In this document: piece after piece, positions 37,700-45,984 of the stretch | Layout: each line of letters begins with the position of its first letter | Position numbering within the stretch: the first letter of the stretch is position 1 | From: Diplonema japonicum | Lineage: Eukaryota; Euglenozoa; Diplonemea; Diplonemida; Diplonemidae | Length of the DNA stretch: 64,000 nucleotides | Direction: 5' to 3' | NCBI GenBank assembly: GCA_964019335.1 | Contig: OZ025756.1 | Location: 124,001 to 188,000, forward strand | The notes under the pieces: model-generated | What the model was told of the DNA's origin: nothing | Database searches by the model: none | The model's input: only the letters and a program-made list of their open reading frames with translations | Translations under genes and position numbers: made by a program

Positions 37700-39865
37700 C
37701 TAATTCAATGAACCGAACCTTTTGACCTGAGTCATCATTTCCACTTCCAGCAAGCGAAGTGAAGTCCCATCAGGTGCGCTACATGTACCCTTTTCAATGA
37801 GGTTGATATTTTCTATCACAGAAATCTCAGAAAGAGAGCAGGCATAGTAGCACAGAACACCACATGAAACAGCATCGCTGCACAGTGAACTGCTCACCAC
37901 CACACCAGTTCCAAGAACAGTCATGAATTTCTGCCTCTTGTCCCCCACTGTCCCGTGAAAAATGGTGCTCGTCGACATCCCCGCATGGATCGAGGCTGCA
38001 CCCCCAAGGCCAGCGGACACTCCAAGCATCTTCACAAACACCAACGAGTTCTCAACATGTGTGGGGCATGGTTTCATGCAGTTCCAGCAGACAGCAACCC
38101 TGTTCCCCTGAAGTGACACCACTGCTCCGTGTGACCTCTCCGTGCATGTCAGTATCTTCGAAAGCCCGACATTCATGGTGAAACCCACTTCGCCGCCTGA
38201 CCCGTAGCCCCCAAGTACAAATTCCGCATGGCTAACAGTGGCGGAGTTGCTGTGCTGAAGGAGCTTCCGAACGCCTGACTGGTGGCTGATGGCGCTGTCC
38301 TCGGTATCACATCTTGCGGAGGAGCGCATAGTTGATGATGAGTTGGGTGCCTCATCGCTAATACATGTCCTGTCCTCCCTCTTCAGGAGGAGCTGTTCTT
38401 TCAAAAAGACTGTCCTCCCAAGAAGGGAATGGGGAAGGAGAAGGAAGGGGTTCAGTGAGTCACCCACACCCTTCAGTTCAGTCTGCCCCATCGGGATGAC
38501 AGAGACAGAGTCAAGGGGACCAACAGCCTCCATCACCTCAGGAGTGACAGCAACAGCCCCACCCACACAAGCCCCTTCCATCCGAGCCGCCTTGTTCACA
38601 GTGTTCCCAAAGTAGTCGTACCTCCCTGTCAGGGTGTTCAGTTGTACCGAAACATCACCACAGTGAACACCCACACGAACCCTGAGACCACACCAAGGGC
38701 CTTCAGCATCCCACGAACAGTGGTCAACAGTGTCCAAGAGCTCCTCAGGCCACACACTCTTCACAAGCCTCTCCTGAACAGACAGACCAAACCACACCGC
38801 ATCAGAAGCACTCTCAAAGGCCACCATGAAAGCATCCCCAATGGTCTTCACCTCGTACCCATTGTGCTCAGCGATGCAGTCCCGTATTGCCTTGTTGTGA
38901 ACCTGAAGTCCCTCCTTCATCCCTCCTGGACATGCCTCCCATGTTGCCGTCGATCCTTGGATGTCGGTGAAGACAAGGGCTGCTCTCTCAGATTGAAGAC
39001 CAGGTGGTGGGACTTCAGAGTACCGCCTTTTGCCCTCGCTGTGCATGCTGTGGAAGAGTGCATCGGGGAGGTAGGGGCGGTACATCTCAAGGTTTTCAAG
39101 TATGCTGCTGAAAGCGTCGTAAAGGGGAGGGGGAAGGGAGGCTGTTGAAAGGATAGCTTCGGCTGAGACAAGGTCGAAGTGGGAGAGGGAGGTCGCGATG
39201 TACTCTGTGGCGGCGATCACTTTGTTCATCTTGTCGTGTTCTTTGTGCAGTTCAGAAGCAAAGCCTCGGGTGAAGTAGAAGTCGAGGAGGAAGATGGAAA
39301 GCTGTGTTAAGGTGACCACAAGGGAGTCGGCGTACTGTGTCTTGCAAGGTAGGGTGGAGCATGATGTAAACTCACGGCGCTGCTGCTGAGTGGCGAGAAT
39401 TGAGAGGTCGAAGAGGCCAAAGCGGTTGGTCTGCTCGACGAAAAGGATGGTGAACCAGACAACCAGGCCGATGATAATGTTTATAGAAGCACGCTTAGGA
39501 AGGCGGCAGACAAGGCAGATGTCTATGAGTATGACAAAAAAGGGCCACGCTCTGCTGTCACCGCCCAGTGAAATATCATGCAAATCACCAAAGAAGAAGG
39601 AAACACCGATACAGTAAAGAAGGATCTCTTGAGTAACCGCGTGATATCTGCGAATTACAAACAGCTGGTACAACTGTGGTAACACAGAAACAAGGCCCAT
39701 AATGCCTATCAGCACCTGGATCGCAATCGGGTCATTGAGAAGCACCATGCTGTATGAAAGTACAATAACTATCGAACCCATCAGCTGAATCTTCTTGATG
39801 AATACTATATGTCTCTCGTCGCCCGGCTGTATAATATAGCTCAGCAACTTGTCTACGAACATCAT
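37700..39865 (-). CDS. Receptor-type adenylate cyclase 7 (MMFVD subfamily)
   Basis: 721 residues from the Met-Met ending at 39865. N-terminus and helices are of the MMFVD subfamily (loop TSCSTLPC), but the inter-domain linker (RTCISDEAPNSSSTMRSSAR through ATVSHAEFVLGGYGSGGEV) is nearly that of the copy at 54836, which belongs to the other subfamily. This is a clear mosaic. NTLTGRYDYFG replaces NNLTGRYDYFG, also shared with 54836. Catalytic residues intact. Unusual substitution: TEYIATSLSHF for TEDIATSLSRF in the signalling linker. Ends MTQVKRFGSLN. Confidence 0.9.
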   Translation of the reverse strand: MMFVDKLLSYIIQPGDERHIVFIKKIQLMGSIVIVLSYSMVLLNDPIAIQVLIGIMGLVSVLPQLYQLFVIRRYHAVTQEILLYCIGVSFFFGDLHDISLGGDSRAWPFFVILIDICLVCRLPKRASINIIIGLVVWFTILFVEQTNRFGLFDLSILATQQQRREFTSCSTLPCKTQYADSLVVTLTQLSIFLLDFYFTRGFASELHKEHDKMNKVIAATEYIATSLSHFDLVSAEAILSTASLPPPLYDAFSSILENLEMYRPYLPDALFHSMHSEGKRRYSEVPPPGLQSERAALVFTDIQGSTATWEACPGGMKEGLQVHNKAIRDCIAEHNGYEVKTIGDAFMVAFESASDAVWFGLSVQERLVKSVWPEELLDTVDHCSWDAEGPWCGLRVRVGVHCGDVSVQLNTLTGRYDYFGNTVNKAARMEGACVGGAVAVTPEVMEAVGPLDSVSVIPMGQTELKGVGDSLNPFLLLPHSLLGRTVFLKEQLLLKREDRTCISDEAPNSSSTMRSSARCDTEDSAISHQSGVRKLLQHSNSATVSHAEFVLGGYGSGGEVGFTMNVGLSKILTCTERSHGAVVSLQGNRVAVCWNCMKPCPTHVENSLVFVKMLGVSAGLGGAASIHAGMSTSTIFHGTVGDKRQKFMTVLGTGVVVSSSLCSDAVSCGVLCYYACSLSEISVIENINLIEKGTCSAPDGTSLRLLEVEMMTQVKRFGSLN

Positions 39866-40708
39866 TGTGCCCAATGCCCTGTAGAAAAAAAGTACAGTGG
39901 AAAATGTGGCTCTATCACCACGACGCTGCTTGTTGGAATCAAGGTTCGAGAGCAAAGCACACCGTACGGAACGCATCGCAACATCCAATTAGGCTGATGT
40001 CTTTAGATGTCTCAGGTAAGAGGGCAGGCACAGGCACAGTAAGAGAGTAGAGTGAATCATCGACATACCCCCAAGGTCAGCGGACACCCCCTGCATCTTC
40101 ACAAACACCATGGGGCGGTTATAACAAGATCAAGGCGGTGAAGGTGCCACGTCAGTTACGCCAAGTTCGAGAAGAAACAAAAACAAACTCAAATTAACAT
40201 GCAAACTCCTAAAGCGAAAGCCGCATGCCCTAAAAAGGGGGTATGGTCAGTACTAGGTATCTCTCAGTTTCGATCTAATCTTGCGACTCCTCCAAGTGCT
40301 GATCTCTTCAGGCAAGTAGCACCCTTCATTGGCTCCGGAGAGTACGTTTCCCGACCACAAACAAAAGAAGGGAGAAACCCCGGCTCGCTGGAAAACAAGC
40401 TCAAGAAAATGGAGATGGAAAGAAGAAAAAAGACTTCTGTGATAAATGAACCGCCTAGCGTACGAGCAACTACTCATCCACTCCAGTGGGTGTTGCTTCT
40501 GCTCTGAAGGTAGGGTGGTCCGCGACAAAGAGAAAAGAAAGAAGAAGGGTGTAAAAAAAAAAGGGAGGGAGAAAAAGAGGGGAAAAAAAAAAAAAAAAAA
40601 AAAGGCGAAGGTATCAAGATAAACCATCAGGGAATTAACAAGAAAACTCGATCCTCTATGTTAGAAAACATCAGAATAGAATACTCGTTTTTTTTTTTTT
40701 TTAAAGGG
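39866..40708. other. Spacer with cyclase relic, 0.8 kb
   Basis: Includes the leader of the gene at 37700, a relic of cyclase C2-like sequence (40056-40112), a variant of the 3' motif (GCTGGAAAACAAGCTCAAG, about 40388) and an A run (40584-40604). No gene; the relics show that at least one array member was lost here, next to the transposon insertion. Confidence 0.55.
40056..40112 (-). pseudogene. Adenylate cyclase relic
   Basis: Matches the stretch coding GLGGEAS/VSADLG...VFVKMLG of the array genes (CCCCCAAGGTCAGCGGACAC and CATCTTCACAAACACCA are both recognisable) but is only about 55 bases long and interrupted. Remnant of a deleted copy. Confidence 0.55.
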
Positions 40709-40966
40709 AAAAACACTGTTCACGGTAAGCAAATAACTTTTTTCCGCCGTTTCCTTAAACCTAAAATCTTTTTTCTGCTAAGTACGGCAACCTGTAACCA
40801 CAACTTTTTTTCCACCGTTACTGTAACCACCAGGTATTTTCCTTATGCAACTAACAAACTTTTTTTCCACCATCCACGGTAACCTGTATCATTATTATGC
40901 CGATTAGGGTTTGGGAAAGAACCGGCATTTTTATGCCTGATTAGGGTTTGGAACTTTGAGGAGTGA

Positions 40967-41251
40967 CTAACCCCACCACCCACCAGTTGAGAAATGGGGG
41001 TTCCTGCAGGTTGCAGCATTATGCCCGACCTTTCTGCAGTTGCTGCACATTCTTCCCCTCTCCCTTTTCGCCGGCTTGCCTATTTGTGACATTGTCACGA
41101 TTGGTGGCCTGAGGCCATCCTTCCCGTTTTCACAGGCATAGGGCGGGGGGGTGGAGAAGTACATCAGACGCCATGCAGAGACCTTGAGGTTGACGTGTCG
41201 TTTGAAAACCTTGCGGGCCACAGCGCAGATGTGGGCACAAGGTATACCCAA
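40967..41251 (-). pseudogene. Mutator-like transposase, C-terminal fragment
   Basis: About 94 codons: GIPCAHICAVARKVF is the C-x-H half of a SWIM zinc finger, and CSNCRKVGHNAATC is a CCHC zinc knuckle (C-x2-C-x4-H-x4-C), the order seen at the end of MULE transposases. The DDE catalytic region is absent, presumably lost with or displaced by the retrotransposon insertion upstream. Confidence 0.8.
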
Positions 41252-41443
41252 ACCGAAAATGCAAAAAAAATCCGAAATTTCGAAAAACTAAAAATGGGAA
41301 GGTTACTAAGAATAGGAAGGTTTCATGGGAGGGTGGAAAGAAAGTTATGGGCTACCGTACTTGGTTGGAAAAAAAGTTCCAACATACATGGTTTAGTGGA
41401 AATAAGATTAGGTTACCGTGGATGGTGGAAACTTTATTAAAAG

Positions 41444-41507
41444 AGATGAGATAAAGGAGGTTCTTGTCTTGGAACGTCCCCCTTGTCTCTACTTATCTAC
41501 CTTTCTC
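41444..41507. repeat. LINE 3' end related to repeat family A
   Basis: GAGATAAAGGAGGTTCTTGT and the following CCCCCTTGTCTCTACTTATC resemble the left end of family A (GAGTTAAAGGAGGCCGGTGT...CTACTTGA) and the fragment at 6561-6612. On the minus strand this is the 3' terminus of the retrotransposon. Confidence 0.45.
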
Positions 41508-43480
41508 CCTTCTGGGGCCTCGGCCTTTCTTTCTTTTTTGGCTGTGTTGCCTTTCTCAAAGTATCCTCTCTTTCTTCTTGCCACTTCCTGCCCAGTTTCT
41601 TAAGGTCCTTCTTGGTTTTCTCTGATGCAAAAACTGGCCTTCTGTTCCATCCCAGACTGATGGTTCTAAGCGCGTGGTTCTTCTGGCTCTCCGCTGGGAA
41701 AATCCGCTTGCCTCTGACCTTCTTCTGTATGCGTGTTGTGTCCCACCCTTCTTGGATTCTTTCCAGTAGGCCGTGGAAACTCCGCGCCTTCTTCTGTATC
41801 ATGGCTAGATCACCCTTCTCACCCTTCTTCCCCGTGATCGGCTCGACGCCCAGCGTGTTCTCGAAGTCTAGTACGAGTTCCATCGTGGTGACTGTCGTCT
41901 TCCTCGGTCCATCGTACCACTTCAGCTTTCTGAGCCACTTGACGGTGTCTCCGTGCTTCATCATCAGGCTCCCGCTCACATGCTTCCTCAGCTCCTTCCA
42001 TTCAGGTGGCGCATGAGCGTTTCCTTCCGTTATCTGTTCCCAGGGGTGCGTCGTGTACGTTTCTAGCATTCTCTTGTCCTGGAGAAGCTGGTCTCGTTTT
42101 GCCACCACTTCCAGCAGGTAGTCCTGCGTCTTCCTCAGCAGGTGTTGGTGTGATCGGTGACCACGCGGAGCGTTCCATGTAGCTGCATGCAGATTGGCAT
42201 TTCCGTCTTGTTGGCCACTACTTATGCATGTACTTCCTTCTGTTGCACCTCTTTCGCCACACTGCGTTCCCATAGTGCGTGTCGTAGCATGTTGCTCTCG
42301 TCCTCTTCCGCACCGCACGCGTCGCATGTGACCTCGTCTGTTGTTGGTCTCTTGTTCACACGCTCGTGTGTCTCGTCCCCTTCCTCTTCCGAGCTGTCCT
42401 CGCTTTCGCTCTGCTCGCCCTCTGGGGGACCCGTCTGGTGATGTTGTCCTGGTAGCACGCCTTTGGGTGGATGTAGAAAACCCCTCCCGCCACGATCCTC
42501 CGGAGGTCTCTCGCTGCCATTGCTCCTTGTGGTCCGAGTCTCCTCAGCTCTCGCCACAGGTCGTTCGTGCGTGGGTCTGCGCCCCGGTCTAGCCCCTCCA
42601 TCGAGCGTCTTCTGTCTTGTATGTGCTCCGCACGTCCCGACCTTAGCTTTTCTCGCACTATATGTGCGAATTTGTCCTTGTTCTCAGCTAGCATTTCGGT
42701 GAACTGCCCCCAGTTCGTGCTGATCTTCGCGATCCACCGCTTCATCGCGTTGCCTATCGGGCCCAAAGGTGTCGTTCTTGTCGGGTCCTGGTACCCTTTG
42801 GCAAGTCTCTGGCACCGCTCCCACACCTCTCCCAGTTTTTGTCTCGTTCTGTATATGGCTGCTAGTGCTCTGTAGGGCGCTGCTACCTCTGGGTCGTGTG
42901 TACAGGTTTGACAGCACCGCCGCTGGTGATCTTGTTCTGTACCTCGGTCCCCACAAGGCGTATGTCGCGGTTGATGTGAGTGATTTGAGGTATCCTTCCG
43001 ACGGCGGCGCGAATGCAACATCATACAGACAGCTGGGTAGCACCGTCGTTCTCAGGACTTCCGCTTTCTGCCAGAACGAGAGCTGAGTGGTCGCGAGCCT
43101 CCGCAGCGTGTCGCCCGCCGCCCTGGCCCTGATGTTGTCCGTCTGCGTCTGACCATCCGTGCGTATCCTCGCCCCCAGGATCTTGATCTTGTTCGTAGAC
43201 CGCAGCTGCCTTCCTGCTACCTTTATCTCTGGTGCCTTCCCTCCTGCTGCGAAGACTTCTTCGTGTTGAGCTCCATGCCAACTATGTCGCAGAACGCGGA
43301 TGCACTGTCCGTGGCTTTTTGTAGTACTTCTGCTAATTTCGCCAACAGGTATGCGTCGTCAGCATACGACAGAGTCTCCGCTCCCGTTCGTTCCTCCACG
43401 CTCCTCATCAAGACCGCTAGTGGAGCGTTGATCATGATCATGATGATGGAGATTGCAGGATTCCGTTCGTGGTTGTGAAC
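41444..43480 (-). pseudogene. Decayed non-LTR retrotransposon (reverse transcriptase)
   Basis: Broken into at least four frames. 5' to 3' on the minus strand: TLSYADDAYLLAKLAEVLQK (43223-43441) carries the YADD catalytic motif of reverse transcriptase; YLKSLTSTATYALWGPRY (about 42890-43000) resembles the post-RT thumb; CDACGAEEDESNMLRHALWE (about 42290-42350) is the C-terminal Cys/His motif typical of LINE-type proteins. A basic tail region (41497-42327) contains TTMELVLDFENTLGVEPI. The RT fingers and endonuclease are missing, so the copy is 5'-truncated as is usual for LINEs, and dead. Confidence 0.75.
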
Positions 43481-43662
43481 TCCTCGCCTACTATTAAAAA
43501 AAAATCGTTTTGGTAGAAAAAAAGTTGTGATTACCGTACTTGGTGGAAAAAAAGTTCCAAGTTACCGTGAACAGAGGTAAAAATTCTGCTTACAGTACTT
43601 GGTGGAAAAAAGTTATTTGCTTACCGTGAACGGTGTTTTTCTCTTTTTTTTATCATGTTTGA

Positions 43663-45786
43663 CTAAAAAACACCAGTTGCATTCACATCTATGTCCACAT
43701 CTATGTCCAGTAGGCGCAGCTTAGTACCGTCAGTTTCATAGAAACCCGTATCTAGGATTCTGAGCCCCTCCATCCTTGCCTCTGTGGGGAAGGGAGTAGC
43801 ATAGTAGCACAGAACACCATGTGATTCAGCACGACAGCAAAGTGAACTGCTCACCACCACACCAGTTCCAAGAACAGTCACAAACAGCTGCCTTTTGTTG
43901 CCCACCGTCCCGTGAAACATGGTGCTCGTCGACATCCCCACATGGATCGAGGCATCATCCCCAAGGTCAGCAGACACCCCAAGTGTCTTCACAAACACCA
44001 ACGAGTTCTCAACATGTGTGGGGCATGGTTTGGTGCAGTTCCAGCTGACGGCGATCCTGTTCCCTTGAAGTGACACCACTGCTCCGTGTGACCTCTCCGT
44101 GCACGTCAGTGTCTTCGAAAGCCAGGTATTCATCGCACTACCCACTTCGCTGCCTGACTTGTAACGCATAAGCACAATCTCAACCTTCGCAACAGTTGCG
44201 CAGGTGCTCGCCAGCGTCGGGTCATCGTTATGAAAACTATATAAGCTACCAGGCTGCGATTGCCTTTCGGGCTCGTCATAAACCTTAGACCCCAGTTTCC
44301 TGTCCCGTCTTTTGAGGAGAAGCTGCTGCTCAATAAATAACCTCCTTTCACGGTGTGCTTCGGGGAGGAGCATAGACGGGTAAACCATGCTGGCTACACC
44401 CTTCAGTTCAGTCTGCCCCATCGGGATGACAGAGACAGAGTCAAGGGGACCAACAGCCTCCATCACCTCAGGAGTGACAGCAACAGCCCCACCCACACAG
44501 ACCCCTTCCATCCGAGCAGCCTTGTTCACAGTGTTCCCAAAGTAGTCGTACCTCCCTGTCAGGTTGTTCAGTTGTACCGAAACATCACCACAGTGAACAC
44601 CCACACGAACCCTGAGACCACACCAAGGGCCTTCAGCATCCCACGAACAGTGGTCAACAGTGTCCAAGAGCTCCTCAGGCCACACACTGTTCACAAGCCT
44701 CTCCTGAACAGACAGACCGAACCACACCGCATCAGAAGCACTCTCAAAGGCCACCATGAAGGAGTCCCCAATGGTCTTCACCTCGTACCCATTGTGCTCA
44801 GCGATGCAGTCCCGTATTGCCTGGTTGTGAACCTGAAGTCCCTCCTTCATCCCTTCTGGACATGCCTCCCATGTTGCCGTCGATCCTTGGATGTCGGTGA
44901 AGACAAGGGTTGCCTTCTCGGATTTAAGACCAGGTGCGGTGACCTCAGAGTAGCGCCTTTTGCCCTCGCTGTGCATGCTGTGGAAGAGTGCATCGGGGAG
45001 GTAAGGGCGGTACATCTCAAGGTTTTCAAGTATGCTGCTGAAGGCGTCGTAAAGGGGAGGGGGGAGGGAGGAGGTTGAAAGGATAGCCTCGGCTACTTCA
45101 AGGTCGAAGCGGGAGAGGGAGGTCGCGATGTCCTCTGTGGTAACAATCACCTTGTTCATCTTGTCGTGCTCCCGTCTGAGGTTGCTGGAAAAGCTGCGGG
45201 TGAAGTAGAAGTCGAGGAGGAAGACCATACATTGGTCTGCATACATGGTGAGTGAGCTGCCCAAGTACAGGGGGCAGGGCAGAGTGGCGCAATCTACAAC
45301 GGCGCGACGGTCTTCCTGTGGAGTAAGGAAGGCAAGATCGAAGAGGCCAAAACGGTAGGTGCCTTCAAAAGCCAGACAGCCAAGCCACATCATTAAGCAA
45401 ACCACAATATAGTTCGTAACGCGTGTGGGCAGGTGACAGACTAGACACAAATCTATAAGAATGACAAAGAAAGGCCACGCGCGTCCACCCTTCATGGAAG
45501 TTACCATCATGAGGTCAGACATAAGGAACAGTGCACTCAAGACGTACATCAAGATCTCAACCAGCCCATAGCGCACCTTCTTTTCCACCATCAGCTGGAA
45601 GAATAAAAGCAACGAGCTCGTCATGACAGCTAGACGCCTCAGCTGCAGCACCGGAGGGCCTCCGATGAAGAGATAGAAGGCACAGATCACGATGTTGACC
45701 ACACCCCCTGCGGTGAGGATCTTCTTGACATAGACAGTGTGTGAGTCATCGGTGGGTAGAATAAGTCGTAGTGCCTTGCATTGCAT
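43663..45786 (-). CDS. Receptor-type adenylate cyclase 8
   Basis: 707 residues, the first cyclase upstream of the transposon. Diverse-subfamily N-terminus MQCKALRLILPTDDSHTVYV; loop VDCATLPC. The catalytic domain is complete. Distinctive features: FTRSFSSNLRREHDKMNKVIV after helix 6; VTAPGLKSEKATLVFTD; GVASMVYPSMLLPEAHRERR replacing the common GVGDSLNPFLLLPRSLLGR; linker KLGSKVYDEPERQSQPGSLY. The C-terminus ends LLDIDVDIDVNATGVF, an acidic repeat not seen elsewhere in the array. The 3' hairpin motif is absent, so its 3' flank has been replaced by the adjoining element. Confidence 0.9.
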   Translation of the reverse strand: MQCKALRLILPTDDSHTVYVKKILTAGGVVNIVICAFYLFIGGPPVLQLRRLAVMTSSLLLFFQLMVEKKVRYGLVEILMYVLSALFLMSDLMMVTSMKGGRAWPFFVILIDLCLVCHLPTRVTNYIVVCLMMWLGCLAFEGTYRFGLFDLAFLTPQEDRRAVVDCATLPCPLYLGSSLTMYADQCMVFLLDFYFTRSFSSNLRREHDKMNKVIVTTEDIATSLSRFDLEVAEAILSTSSLPPPLYDAFSSILENLEMYRPYLPDALFHSMHSEGKRRYSEVTAPGLKSEKATLVFTDIQGSTATWEACPEGMKEGLQVHNQAIRDCIAEHNGYEVKTIGDSFMVAFESASDAVWFGLSVQERLVNSVWPEELLDTVDHCSWDAEGPWCGLRVRVGVHCGDVSVQLNNLTGRYDYFGNTVNKAARMEGVCVGGAVAVTPEVMEAVGPLDSVSVIPMGQTELKGVASMVYPSMLLPEAHRERRLFIEQQLLLKRRDRKLGSKVYDEPERQSQPGSLYSFHNDDPTLASTCATVAKVEIVLMRYKSGSEVGSAMNTWLSKTLTCTERSHGAVVSLQGNRIAVSWNCTKPCPTHVENSLVFVKTLGVSADLGDDASIHVGMSTSTMFHGTVGNKRQLFVTVLGTGVVVSSSLCCRAESHGVLCYYATPFPTEARMEGLRILDTGFYETDGTKLRLLDIDVDIDVNATGVF

Positions 45787-45984
45787 TGTTCCCCCCCCCC
45801 CCCCCCTAGGCCTGAGTATGGGTTTATGTCATGGGGGGGAGGGGGGGGGGGGGGGGGGTAATAAATAAAAGAAAGCAGTCCGTAGAAAAAAGGATAAATC
45901 ACATATTTTCATTACCTTCTTATTTTCTTTTTTTTCTTTTTTTTCTTTTTTAGAGGAACGAGGGAGCGGCATATAAAACGTTCG
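45787..45984. other. C/G-run spacer
   Basis: C run (45790-45806) and G run (about 45835-45859) flank CATGGGGGG-type sequence, followed by a T-rich tract. Directly 5' of the gene at 43663 on its coding strand, so its leader is unusually C/G-homopolymeric rather than A-rich. Confidence 0.5.

Larger units (their letters stand above)
40709..43640. mobile_element. Mutator-like DNA transposon with nested LINE
   Basis: Terminal inverted repeats of 40 bases: AAAAACACTGTTCACGGTAA... at 40709-40748 and its inverse at 43601-43640, with about two mismatches. Subterminal arrays of CTTTTTTTCCACC and ACGGTAA motifs occur at both ends (40790-40885; 43505-43600) and again at 41330-41440. Inside on the minus strand are a transposase C-terminus (40967-41251) and a decayed non-LTR retrotransposon (about 41444-43480). 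Long inverted repeats plus a SWIM/zinc-knuckle transposase tail are characteristic of Mutator-like elements. Target-site duplication is hidden by low-complexity flanks. Size 2.93 kb. Confidence 0.75.
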
